Assembly: GCA_035533095.1 (NCBI GenBank)
Contig: DATLUM010000136.1
Coordinates: 1 to 47,792 of the forward strand
Length of the DNA: 47,792 nucleotides
Source: Acidimicrobiales bacterium
GTDB lineage: Bacteria > Actinomycetota > Acidimicrobiia > Acidimicrobiales > Palsa-688
Direction of reading: 5' to 3'
The notes under the pieces are model-generated. The model made no database searches and had not been told where the DNA came from. It saw nothing but the letters and a program-made list of their open reading frames with translations. Made by a program: the position numbers and the translations under genes. Each line of letters opens with the position of its first letter. The first letter of the stretch is position 1. Below, in pieces: positions 8,000-21,389 of this stretch.

Positions 8000-9286
8000 C
8001 CCTTCCGCGGTCGTCATCAGGGGAGGGACGGTCGTGGACTCGACCGGATCCCGCCCCGCCGACGTGCTGATCCAGGACGGCAAGATCGCCACCGTCGGCT
8101 CCAAGGTGAGCTCGGTGCCTGCGGGCACGGTCGTCCTCGACGCCGCCGGCTGCATCGTCGCCCCCGGGCTGGTGGACCTCCACGCCCACTTGCGTGAACC
8201 GGGACGCGAGGAAGCCGAGACCGTCGAGACCGGTGCTCGAGCGGCTGCCCTCGGCGGGTATACGGCGGTCGTCGCGATGCCCAACACGGAACCGGCGATC
8301 GACTCGGCCGCGGTGGTACGCCAGGTCCTCGACCTCGGCCGGTCCGCCTGCTGCGACGTCCGGGTCGCCGGCGCCATCACGGTCGGCCGGCAGGGGACAC
8401 GCCTTTCGCCGATGGCGGAGATGGCCGAACTGGGCGTGTCCATCTTCACCGACGACGGCGCCGGCGTGCAGGACGCCCGGTTGATGCGCCGGGCAATGGA
8501 GTACGCGTCGGCTCTGGGTGTCACCCTGGCACAACACTGCGAGGACGCCTCCCTGGCCGGCGGCGGCCATATGCACGAGGGTGAGTGGTCGAGCCGCCTG
8601 GGCATTCCCGGGCAGCCCGCGGAGGCGGAGGAGCTGATGGTCATGCGCGACCTCGCCCTGGCGCGCCTGACCGGCGCGAAGGTCCACTTCCTGCACCTCT
8701 CCACGGCCGGCTCGCTCGCGATGGTGCGCGGTGCGAAGGGATCCGGCCTCGTCGTCACGGCGGAGGTCGCCCCGCACCATTTCACGCTGACCGACGAGGC
8801 CGTCCGCACCTACGATCCGTTGTTCAAGGTGAACCCGCCGCTCAGGACGGCCGGGGACGTCGCTGCGGTCAAGGCGGCTCTCGCGGACGGCACAGCGGAC
8901 GCGATCGCGACCGACCACGCGCCGCACACGCAGGAAACCAAAGAAGCCCCATTCGACCAGGCCCCTCCGGGGATGCTGGGGTTGGAGACCGCGCTCGGGT
9001 TGTCGTTGACGGAGCTGGAGATCCCCGTCGAGGGGGTGCTCGCGCTGATGAGCTGGCAGCCGGCGGCTATCGCCGGCTTGTCCGGCGAGCACGGGGGACC
9101 GGTCGTCGTGGGCGGCCCTGCGAACCTGTGCGTGATCGATCCCACCGAGAAATGGGTCGTCGACCCGGCCGCGCTGGCGAGCCGGAGCCGCAACACCCCG
9201 TACGCGGGGCGGGCGCTGGTCGGGAAGGTGCGGCACACGGTGCTCCGCGGCGAACCCGTCGTCATCGGTGGCGAGGCACAAAGGTG

Positions 9287-9287
<1 letters not shown>
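7986..9287 (+). CDS. pyrC: Dihydroorotase, class I
   Basis: Cyclises carbamoyl aspartate to dihydroorotate. The protein (~433 residues) is an amidohydrolase with the metal-binding [11 protein letters not shown], the TDDGAG segment containing the bridging Asp of type I enzymes, QHCEDA, HFLHLST and the catalytic-Asp block [17 protein letters not shown] 7986 is preceded by GGGGTGGAG and gives the expected beginning [13 protein letters not shown]; the longer open frame inside pyrB has no homology. The stop joins carA (GTGATG). Confidence 0.93.
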
Positions 9288-13718
<4,431 letters not shown>

Positions 13719-13722
<4 letters not shown>

Positions 13723-14687
13723 GCGCCCCGCCGACCATGGTCGACCTGCGGACCTCCGTGGCGGACGTAGAGCTGCGCAACCCGGTCATGACCGCGTCCG
13801 GCACCGCAGGTCACGGCGCGGAGCTGTCCGCTTACATGGACCTCGGCCATCTCGGGGCCGTGGTGGTCAAATCCGTCTCGTCACGGCCCTGGGACGGCAA
13901 CCCGGCGCCGCGGCTTCTGCCCCTGACTGGCGGCATGTTGAACAGCGTCGGTCTCCAGAACCGCGGCGCGCGCGAGTGGGTCGAGAGCGAGCTTCCTCCT
14001 CTCGCCGCCACCGGAGCCCGGGTGGTCGCGAGCATCTGGGGCTTCAGCGCCGCGGAGTACCGCGATGCGGCGGCGGAGATCGCCGGGGCCTTTCACGAAG
14101 GCCGTCGCGGCACCGACCAGATCGTCGCGGTGGAGGCGAACATCTCCTGCCCCAACGTCGAGGACCGCCGGCGGATGTTCGCCCACAGCACCGGCGGAGT
14201 CTCAGAGGCGGTCGGGGCCGCGGTCGAGGGAATCGACGGCGTTCTCCCGCTCTGGGCGAAGCTCAGCCCCAACGTGACCGACGTGACGGAGATGGCCGCC
14301 GCCGCCCGGGCGGCGGGCGCGCGGGCGATCACCGTCATCAACACCGTGATGGGGATGTCCATCGACCCCGCGACAGGCCGGCAGCGGCTCGGCGGGGGAG
14401 GAGGAGGGTTGTCGGGCCCCGCGGTACATGCCGTCGCTGTGCGAGCGGTATTCGACTGCAGGCAGGCATTCCCGACGCTCCCGATCGTCGGCGTGGGCGG
14501 GGTAACCAGCGGTGAGGAGGCAGCCGAGATGATCGCCGCCGGCGCGGATGCCGTACAGGTGGGGACGGCCACCTTCGCGGATCCGAGGGCACCGGAGAGG
14601 ATCCTCGCGGAGTTGGGGCAGTGGTGCGACCACAACGGGATCTCGAGTATCGACCAACTGAAAGGACGGGCCCATGACGGCCGTTGA
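13719..14687 (+). CDS. pyrD: Dihydroorotate dehydrogenase, class 1B catalytic subunit
   Basis: Oxidises dihydroorotate to orotate with FMN. The 322-residue cytosolic type is shown by [42 protein letters not shown] and the catalytic Cys144 in VEANISCPN, plus [10 protein letters not shown]. It has no N-terminal membrane extension, so it is not class 2. Class 1B enzymes normally work with the iron-sulfur/FAD subunit PyrK, which is absent on both sides here. GTG 13719 overlaps the carB stop (GTGA); ATG 13737 is an alternative. The 3' end overlaps pyrF by 14 nt. Confidence 0.92.
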
Positions 14688-15378
14688 ACCCGCCACCGCG
14701 AATGTCAGGGACCGTTTGATCCTGGCCCTCGACGTCGACGACCCCGTCGAGGCGCAGCGCCTTGCCAAGCAGCTGAACCCGTGGTTCGCCACGGCCAAGG
14801 TGGGGCTGGAGCTCTTCTGCGCGTCGGGCCCGAGGGTGGTTCAGACCCTCATCGACGACGGCTACAAAGTGTTCCTGGACCTGAAGATGGCCGACATCCC
14901 GACCACGGTCAACAAGACGGCTCGCGTCCTGGGAGCGCTGGGAGTGTCGTACCTCACCTTGCACGCATTCGCTGGACCGGTTGTCCTGCGCGCAGCGGTC
15001 GAAGGGCTCAACGAAGGCGCCGATCGCGCAGGCCTGCCCTCTCCTTCGGCTCTCGCGGTGACGATTCTCACCAGCGACCCGGACGCGCCTCCGCACATTC
15101 TCGGAAAGCGCGTGGCCGCCGCGGTCGAGGCCCGCTGCGCCGGCGTCGTGTGCGCGGCATCCGACGTACGTGAGGCCAAACAGCTGGCCCCGCGATTGCT
15201 GGCGGTCGTGCCGGGTGTCCGCCCCGCGGGCAGCCCGACGCATGACCAGGCCCGTGCTGCAACCCCTCAGGATGCGATGGATGCGGGGGCCGATCTGCTG
15301 GTGATCGGGCGCGCTGTCACAGCAGCGGATGATCGGACGGCGGCTGCCGAGGCGCTGGTCAAGTCGTTGCAGCCCTGA
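14674..15378 (+). CDS. pyrF: Orotidine 5'-phosphate decarboxylase
   Basis: Forms UMP from OMP. The 234-residue TIM barrel begins LILALDVDDP, has the catalytic Asp-Lys-Asp array in VFLDLKMADIPTTVNKT, and ends with VVPGVRPAGS...DLLVIGRAVT, the phosphate-binding region. ATG 14674 has the ribosome-binding site AAAGGA ~7 nt upstream and overlaps the pyrD 3' end. It is the last gene of the pyr operon; pyrE (orotate phosphoribosyltransferase), the step just before it, is not in the window. Confidence 0.95.
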   Translation: MTAVEPATANVRDRLILALDVDDPVEAQRLAKQLNPWFATAKVGLELFCASGPRVVQTLIDDGYKVFLDLKMADIPTTVNKTARVLGALGVSYLTLHAFAGPVVLRAAVEGLNEGADRAGLPSPSALAVTILTSDPDAPPHILGKRVAAAVEARCAGVVCAASDVREAKQLAPRLLAVVPGVRPAGSPTHDQARAATPQDAMDAGADLLVIGRAVTAADDRTAAAEALVKSLQP

Positions 15379-15416
15379 ACACGAGGCTCAACGACTCGGC
15401 GCGCCGTCGAGCGCGC

Positions 15417-15422
15417 TATGGT
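15417..15422 (+). promoter_or_regulatory. -10 element for leaderless mihF
   Basis: TATGGT is followed by 7 nt and ATG 15430, with no ribosome-binding site. The upstream ATG 15418 lies inside the -10 itself, which argues for 15430 as the start. Confidence 0.45.
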
Positions 15423-15429
15423 GCGCGGC

Positions 15430-15744
15430 ATGCCACTGCCGCCTTCGCTGTCAGCCGACCAACGCCAGGCCGCCTTGGAGAAGGCCGCTGTCGCCCGCCG
15501 GATGCGAGCCGAGCTCAAGGAGAAGCTCAAGATGGGCTCGATCTCCCTCCGGGAGCTCCTCCAGCAGGCTGACGCGGACGAGGTGGTGGGGAAGATGAAG
15601 GTCCTCGCTGTCCTCGAATCCCTGCCCGGCCTCGGCAAGGTGAAAGCCCGCCGGCTCATGGACGACGTGGGTATCAGCGAGACAAGGCGCCTGCACGGTC
15701 TCGGGGAGCAACAGCGCAAGAAGCTGTTCGAAAAGCTCAGCTGA
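15430..15744 (+). CDS. mihF: Integration host factor, actinobacterial type (mIHF)
   Basis: A small nucleoid-associated DNA-binding protein. The 104 residues closely follow the mycobacterial pattern: an N-terminal helix rich in Ala and Lys/Arg (RQAALEKAAVARRMRAELKEKL), then DEVVGKMKVLAVLESLPGLGKVKARRLMDDVGI with a helix-hairpin-helix-like turn, then RRLHGLGEQQRKKL. ATG 15430 matches the short mIHF N-terminus; ATG 15418 would add four residues. Its position directly before gmk and rpoZ is the usual actinobacterial one. Confidence 0.93.
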   Translation: MPLPPSLSADQRQAALEKAAVARRMRAELKEKLKMGSISLRELLQQADADEVVGKMKVLAVLESLPGLGKVKARRLMDDVGISETRRLHGLGEQQRKKLFEKLS

Positions 15745-16283
15745 TCTTCATCATGTCCGGCCCGGGCGGGGTCGGAAAAGGAACGGTTGTCGCGAGGGTG
15801 CTTCAGGTCGTCCCCGATCTGTGGCTGTCGCGGTCTTGGACCACCCGCCCCCGCAGGACCGGCGAGCCTGGGGACGCCTACGTCTTCGTCGACCGGGCGA
15901 CCTTCGAGGAACGCCTTGCGGGGGGTGGCTTCCTCGAGTGGAACGAGTTCCCTGCCAACGGTGCCCTGTACGGCACCCCGGTGATCGAGCCGGATGACCG
16001 CGACGTGCTGCTGGAGATCGAGCTCAACGGCGCCCGTCAGGTGAAGACCCGGTATCCCGATGCCGTCCTGATCCTGGTCGTCGCGCCCTCGCAGGAGGTT
16101 CAGGAGCAGCGGCTGCGTGGCAGGGGCGACGACGAGGACAGCGTCGCCCGGCGCATCGCGCTGGGCCAGGCGGAGCAGCGTGAAGGGGAGCGCCTCGCCG
16201 ACCACGTCGTCGTCAACGACGACCTCGACAGGGCCGCAGCGGAGGTCGCTGGTATAATCGACGCCCACCGCGCCGGGCGTTGA
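15741..16283 (+). CDS. gmk: Guanylate kinase, probable CTG start
   Basis: Phosphorylates GMP to GDP. The protein has the P-loop SGPGGVGKGTVV, SWTTRPRRTGEPGDAYVFV (GMP-binding), FLEWNEF, and DVLLEIELNGARQVK (Walker B region). The first ATG (15753) would begin at the P-loop itself and delete beta-strand 1. Reading back, the frame gives L-I-F-I-M before SGPGG, exactly the missing strand. There is no ATG, GTG or TTG back to 15663, so CTG 15741 is the best start; it makes a CTGA overlap with the mihF stop, like the many GTGA junctions here. Length is then 180 residues. Confidence 0.85.
   Translation: MIFIMSGPGGVGKGTVVARVLQVVPDLWLSRSWTTRPRRTGEPGDAYVFVDRATFEERLAGGGFLEWNEFPANGALYGTPVIEPDDRDVLLEIELNGARQVKTRYPDAVLILVVAPSQEVQEQRLRGRGDDEDSVARRIALGQAEQREGERLADHVVVNDDLDRAAAEVAGIIDAHRAGR
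16250..16258 (+). promoter_or_regulatory. Extended -10 promoter for rpoZ-coaBC-metK
   Basis: TGGTATAAT is a perfect consensus -10 with an upstream TGN extension, located in the last codons of gmk. Transcription from about 16265 would give a ~65-nt leader ending at the rpoZ ribosome-binding site. Confidence 0.6.
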
Positions 16284-16329
16284 AGCGCCGGAGAAGCGCA
16301 CTCTCAAACGGACTGGAGTCAACCCCGAG

Positions 16330-16623
16330 ATGCCGGATCGTCACCCCACGATGATGGAGCCCCCACTCGAGGATCTGCTCGAGCGGGTCGACTCGAAGTT
16401 CACCCTGGTGAGCCTTGCCGCCACCCGGGGCAGGCAGATCAACTCCTACTTCAACCAGTTGGGCGAAGGGCTCGGGACGATCGTCCCCCCTCAGGTCACC
16501 TCGGTTTCGCGCAAGCCGCTCTCCATCGCCCTGGAGGAGATCGCCGCCGGGAAGATCACCTACACGCGAGCCGGTGAGGAAGCCGGTGACGGCACCGACC
16601 CGGAGGCGGAGGCCGGACAATAG
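16330..16623 (+). CDS. rpoZ: RNA polymerase omega subunit
   Basis: Small subunit that helps beta-prime fold and assemble. The 97-residue protein has the omega pattern DLLERVDSKFTLVSLAATRGRQIN in the first half and KPLSIALEEIAAGKITY near residue 70-85. The C-terminal tail is acidic. ATG 16330 has GGAG at 16315-16318 upstream; ATGs at 16351 and 16354 are less likely alternatives. It lies between gmk and coaBC, the usual order. Confidence 0.94.
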   Translation: MPDRHPTMMEPPLEDLLERVDSKFTLVSLAATRGRQINSYFNQLGEGLGTIVPPQVTSVSRKPLSIALEEIAAGKITYTRAGEEAGDGTDPEAEAGQ

Positions 16624-16625
16624 GC

Positions 16626-17894
16626 ATGCCCGCGCCGGCGCTGACCGGCCGGCGCATCGTGCTGGGGGTGTGCGGCGGGATCGCCGCGTACAAAGCTGTC
16701 GAGGTTTGCAGGCGGCTCGTCGACGCGGGCGCGATCGTCAGCCCCGTCATGACGCGCGGCGCCACGCGGTTCGTCGGCGAGGTGACCTTCTCCGCGCTTG
16801 CGTCCGAACCGGTCCGCACCAGCTTGTGGGAAGAGCAAGAGCCGATCCCGCACACCCGTCTCGGCCAGGGAGCCGACCTGGTACTGGTGGCGCCGGCCAC
16901 GGCGCGACTGATCGGCGCCTACGCCGCAGGCATCTCCTCCGATCTTCTGACCGCGACCCTTCTGGCGACCCGCGCGCCGGTCGTGGTGTGCCCTGCCATG
17001 CACACCGAGATGTGGGAGCACCCGGCGGTCGTCGAGAACATCGCAACCCTGCGAAGGCGCGGGGTTCACATCGTCGAACCGGCGGCTGGTCGTCTTGCCG
17101 GCGGTGACGTCGGTGCCGGCCGCCTCGCCGAGCCGCCCGAGATCGTCGCGGCAGTGAACGCGATCCTCGCTCCGGGCGGTTCGCCGCTCAGCGGCATCCG
17201 AGCGCTCGTAACCGCGGGCGGAACGCGCGAACCGATCGACCCGGTGCGCTTCATAGGCAATCGCTCGTCGGGCAAGCAGGGCTATGCCGTCGCGGCCGAG
17301 ATGGCACGGCGCGGTGCGACCGTCACGTTGGTCACCGCGTCGGACCTGCAGCCTCCTGCCGGAGTCGAGGCGGTAGACGTCGAGACGGCGTCGGAGATGG
17401 AAGACGCAGTGCTTTCACGCTCGAGCAACAGCGACGTCGTCGTCATGGCGGCCGCCGTCGCAGACTTCCGCCCCAAGGTGGTCGCGGCCGCGAAGATCAA
17501 GAAGGCCCAGGGTCCACCCGATGTCGTGCTGGAGCCGACCACGGACATCCTCGCCGAGCTGGGCCGCAGGCGCCGCCCGGGGCAGGTGATCGTCGGGTTC
17601 GCTGCCGAAACCGGCCACCCGGGCAGTGCACGGGAGGATCTGCTCGACTACGCGCGGGCGAAGCTGTCAGCCAAGGGCGCGGATCTCGTCGTCGCCAACG
17701 ACGTAGCCGCCCCCGGTGCAGGATTTTCCCATGACACCAACGAAGTGGTGATCGTCGGAGTCGGAGGCGCAGTCACAGAGGTGCCGCTCGCGAGCAAGGA
17801 CAAGGTCGCGCGGGCTGTCGTCGACGCGATCACCGCCGCGCTGTCGTCTCGACGGGGCGGACCCGGACAAGGAACATCACAGGAGGAACCATGA
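16626..17894 (+). CDS. coaBC: Bifunctional phosphopantothenoylcysteine decarboxylase / phosphopantothenate-cysteine ligase
   Basis: Carries out two steps of coenzyme A synthesis. The 422-residue protein has an N-terminal flavoprotein CoaC domain ([18 protein letters not shown], His76 in [19 protein letters not shown] at 123-130) and a C-terminal CoaB domain ([40 protein letters not shown]). At the flap where E. coli has Ala-Cys-Gly-Asp, this protein has Ala-Gly-Gly-Asp (residues 158-161), so the usual catalytic Cys is not at that place. From memory, mycobacterial homologues also differ there. The stop overlaps metK (ATGA). Confidence 0.94.
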   Translation: MPAPALTGRRIVLGVCGGIAAYKAVEVCRRLVDAGAIVSPVMTRGATRFVGEVTFSALASEPVRTSLWEEQEPIPHTRLGQGADLVLVAPATARLIGAYAAGISSDLLTATLLATRAPVVVCPAMHTEMWEHPAVVENIATLRRRGVHIVEPAAGRLAGGDVGAGRLAEPPEIVAAVNAILAPGGSPLSGIRALVTAGGTREPIDPVRFIGNRSSGKQGYAVAAEMARRGATVTLVTASDLQPPAGVEAVDVETASEMEDAVLSRSSNSDVVVMAAAVADFRPKVVAAAKIKKAQGPPDVVLEPTTDILAELGRRRRPGQVIVGFAAETGHPGSAREDLLDYARAKLSAKGADLVVANDVAAPGAGFSHDTNEVVIVGVGGAVTEVPLASKDKVARAVVDAITAALSSRRGGPGQGTSQEEP

Positions 17895-19084
17895 GTCGCT
17901 GGACGTTCACGTCCGAGTCAGTCACCGAGGGCCATCCGGACAAGATGGCGGACCAGATCTCCGATACGGTGCTCGACGCTCTTTTGAGCGAGGATCCCAC
18001 TTCGCGGGTCGCGTGCGAAACCCTGCTGACTACCGGGTTGGTGGTCGTGGCAGGTGAGATCACCACGAGCGCGTACGTCGAGATCCCCGAGCTGGTGCGC
18101 CAGGTGGTCACCGACATCGGGTACACGAGCTCGGAGATGGGATTCGACGGCCGGACGTGCGGCGTGAGCGTTTCGATCGGCTCGCAGTCACCCGATATCG
18201 CCCAGGGAGTCGACACCGCCCTCGAGGTCCGTACAGGCACGAGCGGCGAGGACATCCTCAACGCGCAAGGCGCCGGCGATCAGGGGATGATGTTCGGCTA
18301 CGCGTGCGACGAGACCGACGACCTGATGCCGATGCCGATCTGGCTCGCCCATCGGCTCGCGCAGCGGCTGGCGCAGGTTCGCAAAGCTGGTGTGCTGCCG
18401 TACCTTCGCCCCGACGGCAAGACGCAGGTCACGTTCGAGTACGAGGACGGCCGGCCCGTGAAGTTGAAGACCGTGCTGATCTCGACGCAGCACAACCCGA
18501 ACATCGACCTCGAGACGCTGCTCCTGCCTGACCTGCGCGATCACGTCATAACCCCGTTGGTGCCGGCCGAGTTCGCCGGCGACTCCTACAAGATCCTCGC
18601 CAACCCGACCGGGAAGTTCGAGATGGGAGGCCCGCACGCAGATGCGGGCCTGACGGGCCGCAAGATCATCGTCGACACCTACGGGGGTGCCGCCCGCCAC
18701 GGTGGCGGGGCGTTTTCGGGGAAGGACCCGTCGAAGGTGGACCGCTCCGCCGCGTATGCCGCGCGTTGGGTTGCGAAGCATGTCGTCGCGGCGGGCGCCG
18801 CGTCGCGCTGCGAGATTCAGGTGGCGTACGCGATCGGCGTCGCACGGCCCGTCTCCCTGTTGGTGGAGACGTTCGGGACCGAGAAGGTCGATCCGGCGAG
18901 GATCGGCGCGGCTGTCGACGAGGTGTTCGACCTGCGCCCGGCGGCGATCATCCGTGATCTCGACCTGCGCCGGCCGATCTACCGCAAGACCGCCGCGTAC
19001 GGCCACTTCGGCCGCAACGAAAAGGACTTCAGCTGGGAGCAGGTGAGCAAGCTCGACGACTTCAAGTCGGCGTTGGGCGTCTGA
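17891..19084 (+). CDS. metK: S-adenosylmethionine synthetase
   Basis: Makes S-adenosylmethionine from methionine and ATP, the methyl donor for the several methyltransferases in this window. The 397-residue protein has [19 protein letters not shown] at the N-terminus, the signature [12 protein letters not shown], and the P-loop-like [22 protein letters not shown] 17891 has an almost perfect ribosome-binding site (AGGAGGAA, 17881-17888) inside the end of coaBC. No SAM riboswitch is visible upstream; it is expressed with coaBC. Confidence 0.97.
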   Translation: MSRWTFTSESVTEGHPDKMADQISDTVLDALLSEDPTSRVACETLLTTGLVVVAGEITTSAYVEIPELVRQVVTDIGYTSSEMGFDGRTCGVSVSIGSQSPDIAQGVDTALEVRTGTSGEDILNAQGAGDQGMMFGYACDETDDLMPMPIWLAHRLAQRLAQVRKAGVLPYLRPDGKTQVTFEYEDGRPVKLKTVLISTQHNPNIDLETLLLPDLRDHVITPLVPAEFAGDSYKILANPTGKFEMGGPHADAGLTGRKIIVDTYGGAARHGGGAFSGKDPSKVDRSAAYAARWVAKHVVAAGAASRCEIQVAYAIGVARPVSLLVETFGTEKVDPARIGAAVDEVFDLRPAAIIRDLDLRRPIYRKTAAYGHFGRNEKDFSWEQVSKLDDFKSALGV

Positions 19085-19161
19085 CGCTTCCCGGGAAAAA
19101 GACCGGCCGCCGGCGTTCGTCGCCGGCCTCCCAACCCGATCCCGGGGCGCTGGTCGTCCGG

Positions 19162-20865
19162 GTGATCACCGATGTCGCGGGTATCGACAAGGAATTCGAC
19201 TATGTCGTCCCGGTGTCTTCCGAGAGCGTGGTGTCGGTCGGGACGGAGGTGCGCGTCGAGCTTCACGGACGCCGCGTCGGAGGATGGGTGTCGGAGCTCG
19301 GAGTGGAACCGCCTGAAGGGCTCGCCCTCCGCCCCCTGTCGAAGGTACGCGGGTGGGGGCCGGAGCCGGAGCTCGTGGACCTGGCTTCGTGGGCCGCTCA
19401 CCGCTGGGCGTCGCGGCGCGGAGCGTTCCTGAAGACGGCGTCGGCCGAGCACGCGGTTCCGTTCCTCCCACCTCCACGGTCGCGCCCGCCGGCTCCCCCG
19501 GGACCGGGATGGGCGGCGGAGTTCGCGTCGAGGCTGCAAGCCCGTACCGAGGTCGTGCAGCTGCCGCCGTCCTCGGATCCGACCGCCCTCGTGGGCGCCG
19601 TGGCCCAGCTGGGGCCGACGTTGGTGATCGTCCCGTCCGCGTCCCGTGCGGACGTGCTGGCCGGTCGCCTTTCACGCGCAGGCGGGGACGTCGCGCTGCT
19701 CCCCGGCGATTGGGCAAGGGCGCGCGCCGGTGCTGCGGTGGTGGTCGGTGCCCGGGCATCTGCGTGGGGTCCATGCCCCGGGCTCGCCGCCGCCGTCGTC
19801 ATCGACGCCCACGACGAGGGTCTCTCCCAGGAAGGCGCCCCGACCTGGAACGCCGTCGCCGTCGTGTCGGAGCGAGCGGCGCGATCGTCCGTGCCCCTCG
19901 TCCTGATCACCCCATGCCCGACCCCCGAACTCCTGGCGCTCGGACCGCTCACCGTCGCGGAGCCGGACAGGCAACGATCCGGCTGGGCGCAGCTCGAGAT
20001 CGTCGACCGGCGAGGCGACGATCCCCGGCTCGGTCTGTACTCCGAGCGGCTCGTGACACTTCTGAGAAGTGCTGACAGGGCGGTGTGCGTACTGAACAGA
20101 ACCGGCCGCGCCAGGCTGCTCGCGTGCGCGGCTTGCGGGGAACTGGCGCGCTGCGAGCGGTGTGGATCGGCGTTGTCGCAGGACGACGCAGGAGGGCTGG
20201 AGTGCAACCGCTGTGGCCTCGTCCGCCCCGAGATGTGCGCGTCGTGCACTTCGACGCTCCTCCGGCGCCTGAAGGTCGGCGTGTCGCGCGCGAGAGAGGA
20301 GCTGGAGCTCCTCACCGGTCGCCCCGTGGGGGAGGTCACCGCCTCGACGGCGGACGTGCCGGATTCGGACCTGCTGATCGGTACGGAAGCTGTGTTGCAC
20401 CGGCTCGTGCCGGCCGACGGCTACCGAAACGTCGTCTTCGTCGACTTCGACCATGAGCTGATGGCGCCGCGGTTCCGCGCCGCCACCGAGGCGTTCGCGC
20501 TGCTCGCGCTCGCGTCACGGCTCGTCGGCGGTCGCCAGGGGCGCGTCGCGGTGCAGACCCGCCAGCCTGAGCATCCTGCGATCCGAGCGGCGCTGTTCGC
20601 CGACCCGAGGATCCTCGTCGGGTGGGACCTCGCCATGAGGAAGTCTCTGCAGCTCCCCCCGTACTGCGCGCTCGCCCTCGTGTCGGGCGAGGGCGCTGGC
20701 GAGTATGTGGCGGGCCTGGCGGATCAGCAGGTCGAGGTGCTCGGGCCGCGCGACGGGGAGTGGATGGTCAAGTCGACCACCCCGCAATCACTGGCCTCAG
20801 CGCTCGCATCCGTACCACGGCCCGCCACACGTTTGCGCATAGCAGTCGATCCGGCGCGCCTCTGA
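19162..20865 (+). CDS. priA: PriA-like primosomal protein lacking helicase motifs
   Basis: PriA normally restarts stalled replication forks. The ~567-residue protein has the N-terminal DNA-binding domain (DVAGIDKEFDYVVP, VGTEVRVELHGRRVGGWV), and an eight-Cys zinc region (CAACGELARCERCGSAL...CNRCGLVRPEMCASC) around residues 315-358. The Walker A sequence is missing and the DEAH box is degraded to DAHDEG, as is typical of actinobacterial PriA, so ATP-driven unwinding is unlikely. GTG 19162 is the first ordinary start, but alignment with E. coli PriA would place Met1 at an in-frame CTG (19150). It converges with the minus-strand gene, 2 nt away. Confidence 0.87.
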   Translation: MITDVAGIDKEFDYVVPVSSESVVSVGTEVRVELHGRRVGGWVSELGVEPPEGLALRPLSKVRGWGPEPELVDLASWAAHRWASRRGAFLKTASAEHAVPFLPPPRSRPPAPPGPGWAAEFASRLQARTEVVQLPPSSDPTALVGAVAQLGPTLVIVPSASRADVLAGRLSRAGGDVALLPGDWARARAGAAVVVGARASAWGPCPGLAAAVVIDAHDEGLSQEGAPTWNAVAVVSERAARSSVPLVLITPCPTPELLALGPLTVAEPDRQRSGWAQLEIVDRRGDDPRLGLYSERLVTLLRSADRAVCVLNRTGRARLLACAACGELARCERCGSALSQDDAGGLECNRCGLVRPEMCASCTSTLLRRLKVGVSRAREELELLTGRPVGEVTASTADVPDSDLLIGTEAVLHRLVPADGYRNVVFVDFDHELMAPRFRAATEAFALLALASRLVGGRQGRVAVQTRQPEHPAIRAALFADPRILVGWDLAMRKSLQLPPYCALALVSGEGAGEYVAGLADQQVEVLGPRDGEWMVKSTTPQSLASALASVPRPATRLRIAVDPARL

Positions 20866-20867
20866 GG

Positions 20868-21389
20868 TCAGTTCCACTCCTGGCGGCGCAGCTCGTACAG
20901 CGCGATCGCCGCAGCGGTCGCCACGTTCAGAGAGCCAACCCGACCCATCAGCGGCAAGAAGGCGACCGCGTCGCACGCGGCGAGCGTCGCTGGCGGCAAC
21001 CCGTGATCCTCGTGCCCCACTGCCACGCACACGTCAGGCCCGGCGCGCAACTGGTGAAGAGGAACTGCTGCGTCGGCGAGCTCCAGACCCAGGACGGTGA
21101 ACCCGTCCTCACGAGCGGCGTCCGCCGCATCGGGCCCCCTCTCGAACGACGTCCACGACAGGTACCGTTCGGTCCCCATCGAGAGCTTCCCCGCCTTCGG
21201 GTTTGCGGGGCTCACGGTCGCGCCGGCCAGGTAGAGGTGTTCGACCCGGTAGGCCGCGGCGGTCCTGACCATCGCACCCACGTTGTAGGGAGAGCTGACC
21301 CCGTCGAGAATCAAGGCCAGCCTGCCCTTGCTCTTCCGGTTCCACTCTCTGTGGAGCCGCTTCAGGTCGGTGGGGCCGAGCTGTTTCAC
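20868..21389 (-). CDS. SpoU/TrmH-family RNA 2'-O-ribose methyltransferase (short form)
   Basis: Predicted SAM-dependent methylation of a ribose in tRNA or rRNA. The 173-residue knotted-fold enzyme has motif 1 LILDGVSSPYNVGAMVRTAAAY (Asn and Arg), motif 2 VGHEDHGLP, and motif 3 LPLMGRVGSLNVATAAAIALYE. It lacks the extra N-terminal RNA-binding domain, as in TrmH- or TrmL-like enzymes. The GTG start at 21389 makes a GTGA overlap with the stop of the upstream methyltransferase gene; the longer frame upstream lies inside that gene. The target RNA cannot be told from sequence. Confidence 0.85.
   Translation of the reverse strand: MKQLGPTDLKRLHREWNRKSKGRLALILDGVSSPYNVGAMVRTAAAYRVEHLYLAGATVSPANPKAGKLSMGTERYLSWTSFERGPDAADAAREDGFTVLGLELADAAVPLHQLRAGPDVCVAVGHEDHGLPPATLAACDAVAFLPLMGRVGSLNVATAAAIALYELRRQEWN

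Noticed and set aside
17700-17890. SAM riboswitch ahead of metK
   Set aside because: The region is coaBC coding sequence, with only a strong ribosome-binding site at its end.
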